A DNA stretch of 64,000 nt, from NCBI RefSeq assembly GCF_900637205.1, contig NZ_LR134355.1, positions 3,968,001-4,032,000 of the forward strand, in the 5' to 3' direction. The translations under genes were made by a program, and so were the position numbers. Below are positions 46,173 to 60,300 of the stretch, one piece after another. Origin of the DNA: Mycolicibacterium chitae (lineage in GTDB: Bacteria; Actinomycetota; Actinomycetes; Mycobacteriales; Mycobacteriaceae). The stretch's first letter is position 1; every line of letters starts with the position of its first letter. Below the pieces are notes generated by a model that was not told the origin of the DNA, did no database searches, and saw nothing but the letters and a program-made list of their open reading frames with translations.

Positions 46173-46643
46173 TCACCAGCGGTAGTGCGCGAAGGCACGG
46201 TTGGCCTCCGCCATCTTGTGGGTGTCCTCGCGCCGCTTCACGGCGGCACCCAGGCCATTGCTGGCGTCCAGGATCTCGTTGGCCAGGCGCTCGACCATGG
46301 TCTTCTCGCGACGGGCCGCCGAGAAGCTCACCAGCCAGCGCAGCGCCAGGGTGACCGACCGCTCCGGGCGGACCTCGACGGGCACCTGGTAGGTGGCGCC
46401 ACCGACGCGGCGGCTGCGGACCTCGAGGGCCGGCTTCACGTTGTCCAGGGCACGCTTGAGCGTGATCACCGGGTCGGTGCCGGTCTTGTCGCGGGCCTGC
46501 TCCATGGCGCCGTAGACGATGCGCTCAGCCAGCGACTTCTTGCCGTCCTTGAGCACCTTGTTCACCAGCTGGGTGACCAGCTGCGATCCGTAGACCGGGT
46601 CGTTGACCAGCGGGCGCTTCGGCGCGGGGCCCTTGCGTGGCAT
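46173..46643 (-). CDS. rpsG: 30S ribosomal protein S7
   Basis: 156-aa assembly-initiator of the 30S head (MPRKGPAPKRPLVNDPVYGS; EVRSRRVGGATYQVPVEVRP). The start overlaps the rpsL stop by one base. In E. coli S7 represses the str operon. Confidence 0.98.
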   Translation of the reverse strand: MPRKGPAPKRPLVNDPVYGSQLVTQLVNKVLKDGKKSLAERIVYGAMEQARDKTGTDPVITLKRALDNVKPALEVRSRRVGGATYQVPVEVRPERSVTLALRWLVSFSAARREKTMVERLANEILDASNGLGAAVKRREDTHKMAEANRAFAHYRW

Positions 46644-47017
46644 TAGCTCTTCTCCTTCTTGGCGCCGTAACGGCTGCGGGCCTGCTTGCGGTTCTTGACA
46701 CCCTGGGTGTCCAGCGAGCCACGGATGATCTTGTAGCGCACGCCGGGGAGGTCCTTCACACGACCGCCACGCACCAGCACCATGGAGTGCTCCTGCAGGT
46801 TGTGACCCTCGCCCGGGATGTAGGCGGTGACCTCGACCTGGCTGGTCAACTTCACGCGAGCGACCTTACGAAGCGCCGAGTTCGGCTTCTTCGGGGTCGT
46901 GGTGTACACGCGGGTGCACACGCCGCGACGCTGCGGGCTGCCCTTGAGGGCCGCGGTCTTCACCTTGGCAGCCTTGTCGTGGCGCCCTTTGCGGACCAGC
47001 TGGTTGATGGTTGGCAT
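46643..47017 (-). CDS. rpsL: 30S ribosomal protein S12
   Basis: 124-aa decoding-centre protein. ATG 47017 (MPTINQLVRKGRHDKAAKVK) is the start. Residues Lys43 (TPKKPNS) and Lys88 (RVKDLPG), where streptomycin resistance arises, are wild type. First gene of the str operon. Confidence 0.98.
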   Translation of the reverse strand: MPTINQLVRKGRHDKAAKVKTAALKGSPQRRGVCTRVYTTTPKKPNSALRKVARVKLTSQVEVTAYIPGEGHNLQEHSMVLVRGGRVKDLPGVRYKIIRGSLDTQGVKNRKQARSRYGAKKEKS

Positions 47018-47227
47018 GTACCGGCTTTCTCTGCTTCTTACTACTTTGTTGCTCTTAGGTCTGTGTACTGCGGTTATGCCCCGGTCGCTTACCCCGCTCC
47101 CGGGCGTGTCGCATGCGCACGATGCATGTCGATGCATTTCTCGCACATGTGAATTGGCCAGGCGTGCGCCGCGCGCACCTGCTTTTTTACAGCCGCGTAC
47201 GCTCCTGTGGACCAGGCACGAGCTACC

Positions 47228-47255
47228 ACAATACCAGTCCTGCCCACCCCGACAA
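47228..47255 (-). promoter_or_regulatory. candidate promoter of the str operon
   Basis: Minus-strand TTGTCG (47255-47250), 16-base spacer, TATTGT (47233-47228), about 205 bases before rpsL. The interval 47018-47296 (279 bases) holds this and otherwise no gene. Confidence 0.5.
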
Positions 47256-47296
47256 AACTTGCTCGACAGCCACCTTATTGCAGGTCAACGTGCGAG

Positions 47297-47923
47297 CTAA
47301 CGGCGGTGCTCCAGCCCCGTGGTCAACCGCAGCACCATGTCGGAGAACACCGCGTCGGTGTCCACGTCATCCATGACGCCGGTCATCTCCAGCAGAACGA
47401 AACCGTGCATGGCCGACCAGAACTCCAGCGCCGCGTAGAAGGCCTGCTCCCCCTCCAGGCCGTAGGAGGCCAGCACGTCGATCACCGGGGCCGCGGCGTC
47501 CTTGGTGGCCGCCGAGTACTCCGGGTCGTCGTCGCCGAACGGCATCCGGGTGAACGCCGAGTACCGGCCGGGATGGTGATGCGCGTAGCTGCGGTAGGCG
47601 CCGGCCATCACCAGCACCGCGTCATCGCGGGTGCGGCCCTGACCGACGGTGTTGAGCATCTCGATGATGTCGCCGATCACCCGCATCCGCACGGTGCGCC
47701 GCAGGTCGTCGAGGCTGTGCACGTGGTTGTACAGCGACGGGCCCTTGGTGCCGAGGTGATTGGCCAGCGCGTTGATGGTCAGCGCGTCCCAGCCCTCGCG
47801 GTCCAGGAAGTTCAGGGCGGCGTTGACGATGACGTCGCGGCTGAGCTTGGTCGACCGGGCCGGCGCGCGACCGCCGTTGCGCGGCCGCGTCCCCGTCTCC
47901 GACGGGTCGGGTCCTGCGGCCAT
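47297..47923 (-). CDS. TetR-family regulator upstream of rpsL
   Basis: 208-aa regulator with the helix-turn-helix LTINALANHLGTKGPSLYNH and a C-terminal WHG-type ligand domain (AFYAALEFWSAMHGFVLLEM). ATG 47923. It has the same place and strand as Rv0681 of M. tuberculosis. Target and ligand are unknown. It is read toward rpsL, with 279 bases between, so the str promoter lies downstream of it. Confidence 0.88.
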   Translation of the reverse strand: MAAGPDPSETGTRPRNGGRAPARSTKLSRDVIVNAALNFLDREGWDALTINALANHLGTKGPSLYNHVHSLDDLRRTVRMRVIGDIIEMLNTVGQGRTRDDAVLVMAGAYRSYAHHHPGRYSAFTRMPFGDDDPEYSAATKDAAAPVIDVLASYGLEGEQAFYAALEFWSAMHGFVLLEMTGVMDDVDTDAVFSDMVLRLTTGLEHRR

Positions 47924-48115
47924 GATCGATCCTCACTGATTTATTGCGCCCTGAAGAGCGCCGGGTTTGGTGGCGCCGGTCCGCACCGGACCGAGTCAGC
48001 CAGCGTTGAACTCTAGTTGACGGGCGCCGAACCCCGCCCGGTCCGCCGCCCCGGGCCGTACTCTGCGGCGTAAGCTGCGGGACACCCCGGAGCCGGCAGA
48101 GGTGGAGGCAACGAC

Positions 48116-48493
48116 GTGGCGGACGACGTGACGAAGGCCAGGTGGGCGATCGGCGCAGCCGCGGCGGTGCTGCTGACCGGGATCGTGCTGCCCGCGACGG
48201 CGCAGGCCAACAATGACAGTTACGTCACCGGCGTCGGCGTGAAACAGACCGTCGACTGCGCCGGCGGCACCCTGTTCGTCAACGGTTCCGGTAACTCCGT
48301 CACGGCCCTCGGCGATTGCTGGGCGGTGACCATGCAGGGTTCGGGCAACACCGTCATCGCCGACCACGTGATCAACGACATCACCGTCTACGGCTGGGAT
48401 CAGATCGCCTACTTCAAGAACGGCAATCCCGCCCTGATCGATCGCGGACGCGAACTGGGCATGACCAACCGGCTGGCCCGCGTCGCCGCCTGA
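48116..48493 (+). CDS. secreted DUF3060 protein, 125 aa
   Basis: Exported envelope protein of unknown function. GTG start at 48116, then a Sec signal peptide (WAIGAAAAVLLTGIVLPA, cleaved about AQA). The mature part has DUF3060-type repeats such as CAGGTLFVNGSGNSVTALGD, whose regular G-x-N pattern suggests a small beta-solenoid, with paired cysteines. It is followed 5 bases later by a second DUF3060 gene; the pair matches Rv0680c/Rv0679c. Confidence 0.78.
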   Translation: MADDVTKARWAIGAAAAVLLTGIVLPATAQANNDSYVTGVGVKQTVDCAGGTLFVNGSGNSVTALGDCWAVTMQGSGNTVIADHVINDITVYGWDQIAYFKNGNPALIDRGRELGMTNRLARVAA

Positions 48494-48497
48494 GCGC

Positions 48498-48899
48498 GTG
48501 AGCACCGTCCGTTCCGTCGCGGCACTCGGGGTCGCCGTGGCCGGGCTGGGCCTGGTCGGCTGCGGGTCCGGCGGCACCACCGACGGCACCCCCGTGCCGA
48601 CGACGTCGTCGACCGCCCGGGCCGGCATCGGCAGCGCGTTGCACTACAGCTCGTTCGGCACCGAGGCCGACATCGACTGCGGAGATGGTCGCGCGCTGGA
48701 CATCTCGGGGTCCAACAACACCCTCACCGTCAGCGGCAATTGCGCACAGGTCAGCATCACCGGCGCCGACAACCGGGTCCGCCTGGACAAGGTCACCGAC
48801 ACCCTCGAGGTCGGCGGGCTGAACAACTCGGTGGTCTATCTCGACGGCGACCCCGACGTGGTCAACAGCGGCACCGGCAACCACATCCGGCGCGACTGA
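48498..48899 (+). CDS. DUF3060 lipoprotein, 133 aa
   Basis: Lipobox LGLVGC gives a lipidated N-terminal cysteine, followed by a Thr/Ser-rich linker and then DUF3060 repeats (DISGSNNTLTVSGNCAQVSI, TGADNRVRLD, GLNNSVVYLD, GTGNHIRRD). GTG start at 48498, coupled to the upstream paralogue. Probably cell-wall exposed; function unknown. Confidence 0.8.
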   Translation: MSTVRSVAALGVAVAGLGLVGCGSGGTTDGTPVPTTSSTARAGIGSALHYSSFGTEADIDCGDGRALDISGSNNTLTVSGNCAQVSITGADNRVRLDKVTDTLEVGGLNNSVVYLDGDPDVVNSGTGNHIRRD

Positions 48900-48911
48900 T
48901 CCGCCCGGGGC

Positions 48912-49676
48912 TCACGCCCGCCGGCCGTGCCGGCCCGCGCCGTCGGCGAAACGTCGTGCACCGCGCAGTGATTCGGCCGCCACCCGCGACAGACTGGTGA
49001 ATTCGTCGGCCATGGCGTCGGTCTCGGTCATCCCCCACTGCTGTATCGCCGAGGCGCGGTCGGCGCGCAGGCAGCCCTGGGGCAGTGTGGCGAGTTCGGC
49101 GGCCAGCTCCTCGGCGGCCTGCCGCGCTTGGCCTTTCGGCACGACACGGTTGGCCAGGCCGATGGCGAGGGCCTCCTGCGCGTCGACGGCGCGGCCGGTC
49201 AGGATCAGGTCCATCGCCCGGCTGTGCCCGATCAGCCGCGGCAGCCGCACCGTGCCGCCGTCGATCAGCGGAACTCCCCAACGCCGGCAGAAGACCCCGA
49301 ACACCGCGTCGGCTTCGGCGATGCGCAGATCGCACCACAGCGCCAACTCGAGGCCGCCGGCCACCGCGTAGCCGCTGACGGCGGCGATCACCGGCTTCGA
49401 CAGGTTCATCCGGGTGGGCCCCATCGGCCCGGGCCCGTCCGGTTCGGTCCGATTGGACTCCGGGGTGCCGAAGGCCTTGAGATCGGCTCCGGCGCAGAAG
49501 GTTCCGCCGTCACCCCAGAGCACCGCCACCGACGCCGCGTCGTCGGCGTCGAACTCCTCGAAGGCCGCGAACAGCTCCGCGGCGGCCGGGCCGTTGACCG
49601 CGTTGCGGGCCTGCGGCCGGTTCATGATGACGGTGGTCACCGGTCCGTCGCGTTCGACGCGGACGCCCGCGCTCAT
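48912..49676 (-). CDS. echA: enoyl-CoA hydratase/isomerase-family protein
   Basis: 254-aa crotonase. The oxyanion-hole regions are GDGGTFCAGADLKAF and SGYAVAGGLELALWCDLRIA. ATG 49676 overlaps the upstream PaaX-like stop by 4 bases. It is last in an operon fadE - regulator - echA whose order matches Rv0672-Rv0675. Acyl-CoA hydration or isomerisation in lipid or aromatic breakdown is likely; the substrate is unknown. Confidence 0.88.
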   Translation of the reverse strand: MSAGVRVERDGPVTTVIMNRPQARNAVNGPAAAELFAAFEEFDADDAASVAVLWGDGGTFCAGADLKAFGTPESNRTEPDGPGPMGPTRMNLSKPVIAAVSGYAVAGGLELALWCDLRIAEADAVFGVFCRRWGVPLIDGGTVRLPRLIGHSRAMDLILTGRAVDAQEALAIGLANRVVPKGQARQAAEELAAELATLPQGCLRADRASAIQQWGMTETDAMADEFTSLSRVAAESLRGARRFADGAGRHGRRA

Positions 49677-50410
49677 GGGGTGGCCTCCTGCAGCGTGTGG
49701 ATCGGGTCGCGGCGTGCCGCCAGTTCGTCGGCGAACTCGCGGTAGGCCGTCCGCAGCGCGGCCCCGGGCCACTCGGCGGGCAGCAGTTCGTCGGGCAGCA
49801 CCGGATCGACGAGCAGATGGCGCACCATCGCCGCGGCGATCACGAAACGCCTCGGGACGTCGGGGGCGGCGGCCATCTCGTCGAGCAACCGGGCGCCGTC
49901 GGCGGCCCAGGCGGGCAGGTCCCAGAGTTGGCCGGCCAGTTGCCGAGGTGCGTCGTCGCGGCTGCGCAGTATCCGGACGCGGTCGGCGACCCTCGGCGAC
50001 AGTTCGGCGTCGAGGTTGTTCGGCCGCAGCCACAGGCCCTCGCGCAACTCACCGAAGCGCAGGTCCTGCAGCGCCTTTCGCAGCTCCGCGCGTGAGCGCG
50101 GATCGACTCCCACGCTGGTGATCACCAGCGTGGTCCACTCCCCCGTCCAGTCCCGGGTGCGCGGGGACAGCGCGGCGTCCTGTCGACGCTGCCGGGCCAG
50201 CAGGCGGTCCGAGAGCCGGTAGCCGTCGGCCGAGCGCACCAGATCGCCGGCGCTGACCATGCGGGTCAACGCCACCCGCAGGGTCTGTTCGCGGATACCG
50301 AAATCGGCGGTCAGTCGGATCAATTCGGCCGCCGAGGCCCACGCCGGGTGCGCGCCGAGCAGTACCGACAGCACCACCGAGCGGGCCGTCATCCGCCGTA
50401 GTTGCGTCAC
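49673..50410 (-). CDS. PaaX-like transcriptional regulator, 245 aa
   Basis: Winged-helix N-terminus (LIRLTADFGIREQTLRVALT, RMVSAGDLVRSADGYRLSDR) and a C-terminal PaaX domain; the family represses phenylacetyl-CoA or other acyl-CoA pathways. GTG start at 50410, 7 bases after fadE; an in-frame ATG at 50392 is the alternative. Placement between fadE and echA suggests control of its own operon in response to an acyl-CoA. Confidence 0.8.
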   Translation of the reverse strand: MTQLRRMTARSVVLSVLLGAHPAWASAAELIRLTADFGIREQTLRVALTRMVSAGDLVRSADGYRLSDRLLARQRRQDAALSPRTRDWTGEWTTLVITSVGVDPRSRAELRKALQDLRFGELREGLWLRPNNLDAELSPRVADRVRILRSRDDAPRQLAGQLWDLPAWAADGARLLDEMAAAPDVPRRFVIAAAMVRHLLVDPVLPDELLPAEWPGAALRTAYREFADELAARRDPIHTLQEATP

Positions 50411-50417
50411 GCGCCGG

Positions 50418-52046
50418 TCATCCCTTGACCAGGGCGCGCTCGAGGATGGGCGCCAGATCCAGGCCGGCCGGCATGGTGCCGTAGGCCCCGCCCCACTGCC
50501 CGCCGAGCCGGGTGGCGGCGAACGCCTCGGCGACGGCGGGATGACCGTGGCGCACCAGCAGCGCACCCTGCAACCCCAGCGCGATGTCCTCGGTGACCTT
50601 CCGCGCCCGGTACTCCAGCGTCGCGGGATCCCCGAGGTGGCGCTTCAGGCCCGCGACATGCGCGTCGAGACGCGGGTCGGCACCGGCGGCCTGACCGAGT
50701 TCGTCGAACAGCACCTCGACCGATTCGGGGCGGGTTGCCATGGCGCGCAACGTATCCAGCGCGCTGACGTTGCCGGAGCCTTCCCAGATGCCCATCAGCG
50801 GCGCCTCCCGGAACAGCCGCGGCATGCCGGAGTCCTCGACGTAGCCGTTGCCGCCCAGGCATTCCATCGCCTCGGCGGCGTGCCCGGTGGCGCGTTTGCA
50901 CACCCAGTACTTGGCCGCGGCCAGTCCGATGCGGCGCAGCAGCGTCTCGCGCTCGTCGCCGCGCACCGCGCGGTCGGTGGCCCCGGCCATTCGCATCGCC
51001 AGCATGGTGGCGGCCTCGGCCTCCACGGCCATGTCCGCCAGTACGTTGCGCATCAGCGGCTGGTCGATCAGGTACTCGCCGAACGCCTTGCGGTGCGCGG
51101 CGTGATGCATGGCGCGGGTCAGCCCGGAGCGCATGCTGGTGGCGCTGCCCAGCGTGCAGTCCAGCCGGGTCAGGTTGACCATCTCGATGATGGTCGGCAC
51201 GCCGCGGCCCTCCTCGCCGACCAGCCAGGCGGTGGCGCCGTCGTATTCGACCTCGCTGGAGGCGTTGGCGTGGTTGCCGAGCTTGTCCTTGAGCCGCTGA
51301 AGGAACATTCGGTTCCGGCTGCCGTCGGGCAGCACCCGCGGCAGGAAGAAGCAGGATAGCCCGCCCGGCGCCTGCGCGAGCACCAGGAAGATGTCGCACA
51401 TCGGCGCGGAGGTGAACCACTTGTGCCCGGTGAGCCGGTAGCTGCCGTCGGCGTTCGGCAGCGCCTCGGTGGTGCCGGCGCGCACGTCGGAGCCGCCTTG
51501 CTTCTCAGTCATCGACATGCCCGCGGTGATGCCCGCCTTGGTGGTGGGCAGCTTCAGTTCGGGGTCGTAGACCCGGCTGGTCAACAGGGGCTCGTAGACG
51601 GCCGCGAGGTCCGGGTTGTGCCGCAGCGCGGGCACCACGGCGTAGGTCATCGAGATCGGGCAGATGTGGCCGGGTTCGGGCGTCCACACCGAGGTCTTGG
51701 CCGCGCGCACGACGTGGGAGCCCGGCCGGTCGTCGGCCCACGGGGCCGCGTGCAGGCCGTGTGTGACGGCGGTGCGCATCAGCTCGTGGTAGGCCGGGTC
51801 GTACTCGACCTCGTCGATCCGGTGCCCGGACCGGTCGTGGGTGTGCAGTTGCGGGCGGTTCCGGTCGGCGAGGTCGCCCCAGCGCTGGGCCTCCGGGCTG
51901 CCCGACAGGGCGCCGAGTTCGGTGATCTCGTCCAGCCCCCATTCGCCGCCCTCGCGCAGCAGCGCCTCGACCAGCACCGGCGACGACGCGGGGTTGTGGT
52001 GTTCGAGCGGGGGCACCTGATTGGTGACGACGTGCGTATCCGACAT
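50418..52046 (-). CDS. fadE8: AidB-like acyl-CoA dehydrogenase (FadE8-type), 542 aa
   Basis: FAD acyl-CoA dehydrogenase with the extra length of the AidB/IBR3 type. The FAD/substrate loop is AGMSMTEKQGGSDVRAGTTE, then LTGHKWFTSAP, and the C-terminal catalytic region is ECLGGNGYVEDSGMPRLFRE with IWEGSGN. ATG 52046 (MSDTHVVTNQVPPLEHHN). The length matches M. tuberculosis FadE8 as I recall it, and the neighbours agree. First gene of the fadE-paaX-echA operon. Confidence 0.87.
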   Translation of the reverse strand: MSDTHVVTNQVPPLEHHNPASSPVLVEALLREGGEWGLDEITELGALSGSPEAQRWGDLADRNRPQLHTHDRSGHRIDEVEYDPAYHELMRTAVTHGLHAAPWADDRPGSHVVRAAKTSVWTPEPGHICPISMTYAVVPALRHNPDLAAVYEPLLTSRVYDPELKLPTTKAGITAGMSMTEKQGGSDVRAGTTEALPNADGSYRLTGHKWFTSAPMCDIFLVLAQAPGGLSCFFLPRVLPDGSRNRMFLQRLKDKLGNHANASSEVEYDGATAWLVGEEGRGVPTIIEMVNLTRLDCTLGSATSMRSGLTRAMHHAAHRKAFGEYLIDQPLMRNVLADMAVEAEAATMLAMRMAGATDRAVRGDERETLLRRIGLAAAKYWVCKRATGHAAEAMECLGGNGYVEDSGMPRLFREAPLMGIWEGSGNVSALDTLRAMATRPESVEVLFDELGQAAGADPRLDAHVAGLKRHLGDPATLEYRARKVTEDIALGLQGALLVRHGHPAVAEAFAATRLGGQWGGAYGTMPAGLDLAPILERALVKG

Positions 52047-52095
52047 GTCTCCAGTGTTACATTTTGAGTACGGCCGCACAAGAACTGTAATGGAA

Positions 52096-53166
52096 CTAGG
52101 CCGCGACCGTCAGGGGGATCCCGGCCGGGGCGCGCGGTCGCAACCGGTTCAGCACCGTCATCGCGACCACGGCCAACAGCCAGCCCAGCAGCAGATCGAC
52201 CACGTAGTGCTCGGCGGCATAGACCAACGTGAAGGCCATGGTGAGCACGTAGGCCACCAGCAGCGGGCGCCACCGTCGGCCCACCCGGTGCCACAGGAAC
52301 ATCGCGATCGCCAGGCTCAACCCCGCGTGCAGCGACGGGATGGCGGCCACCAGGTTCACGTTGGCCTGCCCCTGATCGATCAGGGCGCGCGCGGTGTCCA
52401 GGTTCAGCTTGGCCCAGCCGCGGGTGGAGATGCGCTCCACCCACTCGTGGGCGCCGGGCTGGCTGGTGCTCATCGAGCCCAGGATGCCGCCGTCGGGCAC
52501 GTCGCGGGCCGAGGAGAACATGCACCGCGGATTGGACGGACCCGACGCGACGTCGGCGGCCGTGCACCGCGCCGCCGCCCACGGGGGCGCCGCCGGCAAC
52601 AGCGCGTAGATGATCAGCGCCGCGAAGGACAGCCCGACGAACAACTGCGCGAAGCGTTTCCACTCCTCGCGGTTGCGCAGCCACAGCACCGCGGCAATCG
52701 CGTACGGCAGGATGAAGAACGACATGTAGGTGGTGCTGATGACCACCTCCCACCACGGCGGCTGCGGTTGCTTGAGGCGCTCCTGCAACCACACGGTGGG
52801 CATCACCCCGAAGAACAGCCACCGATCGGCGTCGGCCTGCCAGTGCCACAGGGTGGGCCGGCCGATCAGGTCGGCCGCACCCCGGGACAGGTCGTAGACC
52901 ACCAGCACCAGCGCAAACGGCAGCCAGTCCCGGATCACGTAGAGCACCCGGCGCCGCCCGATGCTGGCCGCGGCCAGTCCCGCGCAGATGTAGAGCAGCA
53001 GCAGTTCGCGGTTGAAGGCCACGCCCGTGGTCGCGATGCGGAAGGCGACCACCGCGAACCAGGTGCCCAGGGCCACCCGGCGCAGCAGCGTCAGGCGGCG
53101 CTCCCGTACCGCCGCGACGACCTCGCCGTCCTGCTCTGCGACGGGTCGGTCGTCGATCGCGGACAC
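52096..53166 (-). CDS. PAP2-superfamily integral membrane phosphatase/transferase
   Basis: 356-aa membrane protein with about six hydrophobic helices and the PAP2 motifs of the Aur1/Ipt1 (inositolphosphotransferase-like) branch: AAIPSLHAGLSLAIAMFLWH and AAEHYVVDLLLGW, whose histidines are catalytic. It may act on a lipid or polyprenyl phosphate in envelope synthesis. GTG start at 53166, 50 bases before fadE8. It probably has its own promoter, since the rpoC terminator precedes it. Confidence 0.82.
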   Translation of the reverse strand: MSAIDDRPVAEQDGEVVAAVRERRLTLLRRVALGTWFAVVAFRIATTGVAFNRELLLLYICAGLAAASIGRRRVLYVIRDWLPFALVLVVYDLSRGAADLIGRPTLWHWQADADRWLFFGVMPTVWLQERLKQPQPPWWEVVISTTYMSFFILPYAIAAVLWLRNREEWKRFAQLFVGLSFAALIIYALLPAAPPWAAARCTAADVASGPSNPRCMFSSARDVPDGGILGSMSTSQPGAHEWVERISTRGWAKLNLDTARALIDQGQANVNLVAAIPSLHAGLSLAIAMFLWHRVGRRWRPLLVAYVLTMAFTLVYAAEHYVVDLLLGWLLAVVAMTVLNRLRPRAPAGIPLTVAA

Positions 53167-53257
53167 GGCGGACCTTTCGGCGGCGCGGTAGGTGCGCTCA
53201 GCCTAAGTCGCCAGGTCGTCAGACCGGGTTCGAATTCCGTTAAGCCGACCGCAACGA

Positions 53258-53285
53258 AAAAGCCCCCGCCGAGGCGGGGGCTTTT
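53258..53285 (-). terminator. terminator after rpoC
   Basis: AAAAGCCCCCGC-CGAG-GCGGGGGCTTTT: perfect 12-base arms flanked by A and T runs, so it could work in both directions. It lies 12 bases after the rpoC stop. Confidence 0.9.
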
Positions 53286-53296
53286 CCGTTGTTCAG

Positions 53297-57256
<3,960 letters not shown>

Positions 57257-57321
57257 GTAAACTCCCTTTCCCCTTGCGGGATAGAAAAACTAACAGTGGC
57301 GAGTTCGCGAAGGCCTACCAC

Positions 57322-60300
57322 CTAGGCAAGGTCCTCGACGGACGCGGATTCGTTGCGCGACAGGTTGATGCCCAGGTTCGCGGCGGCGCGTTCCAGGTCC
57401 TCGTCGTCGCCGTCCCGCATCTCGATCGCGGCACCGTCGCTGGAGAGCACCTCGACGTTGAGGCACAGCGACTGCAGTTCCTTGAGCAGCACCTTGAACG
57501 ACTCGGGGATGCCCGGCTCGGGGATGTTCTCGCCCTTGACGATGGCCTCGTACACCTTCACGCGGCCGACCGTGTCGTCGGACTTGATGGTCAGCAGCTC
57601 CTGCAGCGTGTAGGCGGCGCCGTAGGCCTGCATGGCCCAGCACTCCATCTCGCCGAACCGCTGGCCACCGAACTGCGCCTTACCGCCCAGCGGCTGCTGG
57701 GTGATCATCGAGTACGGGCCGGTGGAGCGCGCGTGGATCTTGTCGTCCACCAAGTGGTGCAGCTTCAGGATGTACATGTAGCCGACCGTCACCGGGTACG
57801 GGAACGGTTCACCACTGCGACCGTCGAACAGCGTAGCCTTGCCGTCGCTGTTGACCATGACCTCGCCGTCGCGGTTGGCCAGCGTCGAGCCGAGCAGACC
57901 CTGCAGCTCGCCCTCCTGGGCACCGTCGAACACCGGGGTGGCGGTCTTGGTGTCGGCCGGGGCGCTGCGCAGATCCTCGGGCAACCCCTCGGCCCACTCC
58001 GGTACGCCCGCGGCGACGTCGATGTTCCAGCCCGTCTTGGCGATCCACCCGAGGTGGGTCTCCAGGATCTGGCCGATGTTCATACGACGCGGCACACCGT
58101 GGGTGTTCAGGATGATGTCCACCGGGGTGCCGTCGGGCAGGAACGGCATGTCCTCCTGCGCCAGGATCTTGCCGATGACGCCCTTGTTGCCGTGGCGTCC
58201 GGCGAGCTTGTCGCCGTCGGAGATCTTGCGCTTCTGGGCCACGTACACGCGGACCAGCTCGTTGACGCCGGCCGGCAGCTCGTCGTCGTCCTCGCGGGAG
58301 AACACCCGGATGCCGATGACCTTGCCGGACTCGCCGTGCGGCACCTTCAGGGAGGTGTCGCGGACCTCGCGGGCCTTCTCACCGAAGATGGCACGCAGCA
58401 GGCGCTCCTCCGGGGTCAGCTCGGTCTCACCCTTCGGGGTGACCTTGCCGACCAGGATGTCGCCGTCGCGGACCTCGGCGCCGATGCGGACGATGCCGCG
58501 CTCGTCGAGGTCGGCCAGCACCTCATCGGAGACGTTCGGGATGTCCCGGGTGATCTCCTCGGCGCCCAGCTTGGTGTCGCGGGCGTCGATCTCGTGCTCC
58601 TCGATGTGGATGGACGTCAGGACGTCCTCCTCCACCAGGCGCTGCGAGAGGATGATGGCGTCCTCGTAGTTGTGGCCCTCCCACGGCATGATCGCCACGA
58701 GCAGGTTCTTGCCCAGCGCCATCTCGCCGTCGGCGGTGCAGGGACCGTCGGCGACGACCTGGCCGGCCTCCACGCGCTGCCCGGCATCCACGATCGGGCG
58801 CTGGTTGGCGCACGTGCCGTGGTTGGAGCGGGCGAACTTGCGCATCCGGTAGGTCTGGCGGGTGCCGTCGTCGGCCATCACCGTGATGTAGTCGGCGCTG
58901 ACCTCCTCGATCACGCCGGCCTTCTCGGCCACCACCACGTCGCCGGCGTCGATCGCGGCGCGCAACTCCATGCCGGTGCCCACCAGCGGTGCCTCGCTGC
59001 GCACCAGCGGAACCGCCTGGCGCTGCATGTTGGCACCCATCAGGGCGCGGTTGGCATCGTCGTGCTCGAGGAACGGGATCATGGCCGTGGCCACCGACAC
59101 CATCTGGCGCGGCGAGACGTCCATGTAGTCGACCTCGGCCGAGGACACGTACTCGACCTCGCCGCCCTTACGACGCACCAGGACGCGGGATTCCTCGAAC
59201 CGGCCCTCGGCGTCGGTCGGCGAGTTGGCCTGCGCGACGATGTAGCGGTCCTCTTCGTCGGCGGTCAGGTAGTCCACCTTGTCGGTGACCACACCGTCGA
59301 TGACCTTGCGGTACGGCGTCTCGATGAAACCGAACGGGTTGACCCGCGCGTACACCGACAGCGAACCGATCAGACCGATGTTCGGGCCCTCGGGGGTCTC
59401 GATCGGACACATCCGGCCGTAGTGCGACGGGTGCACGTCACGAACCTCGAGACCGGCGCGCTCACGGGACAGACCGCCGGGCCCGAGCGCCGAGAGACGA
59501 CGCTTGTGGGTCAGCCCGGACAGCGGGTTGTTCTGGTCCATGAACTGCGACAGCTGGCTGGTGCCGAAGAACTCCTTGATCGCCGCCACGACGGGACGGA
59601 TGTTGATCAGGGTCTGCGGCGTGATGGCCTCGACGTCCTGGGTGGTCATCCGCTCGCGCACGACGCGCTCCATGCGGGACAGGCCGACCCGGATCTGGTT
59701 CTGGATCAGCTCACCCACGGTGCGCAGCCGACGGTTGCCGAAGTGGTCGATGTCGTCGACCTCGACCGGCACCTCGCTGCCGCCGGGGGCGGTCATGGTG
59801 TCCTGGCCCTCGTGCAGACGCACCAGGTACTCGATGGTGGCGGCGATGTCCTCTTCGGTCAGCGTCGAGCTGGTGATCGGCTGTCCGACGTTGAGCCCCA
59901 GCTTCTTGTTGACCTTGTAGCGGCCCACCCGGGCCAGGTCGTAGCGCTTCTCCTTGAAGAACAGGTTCTCCAGCAGGGTCTGCGCCGACTCCTTGGTGGG
60001 CGGCTCGCCCGGGCGCAGCTTGCGGTAGATGTCCAGCAGCGCCTCGTCGGTGCCACTGGTGGGGTCCTTCTCCAGCGTCGACATCATGATCTCGGAGAAG
60101 CCGTAGCGCTCGGCGATCTGCTCGTTGGTCCAGCCCAGGGCCTTCAGCAGGACGGTGACCGGCTGGCGACGCTTGCGGTCGATGCGCACACCGACGGTGT
60201 CACGCTTGTCGACGTCGAACTCCAGCCACGCGCCGCGGCCGGGAATCACCTTGACGCTGTGCAGCGTCTTCTCGGTGGACTTGTCGATGCTCTCGTCGAA

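Noticed and set aside
52047..52095. Possible KstR site (AAGAACTGTAATGG) just upstream of fadE8
   Set aside because: It keeps only part of the TnnAACnnGTTnnA pattern, so I do not claim it.
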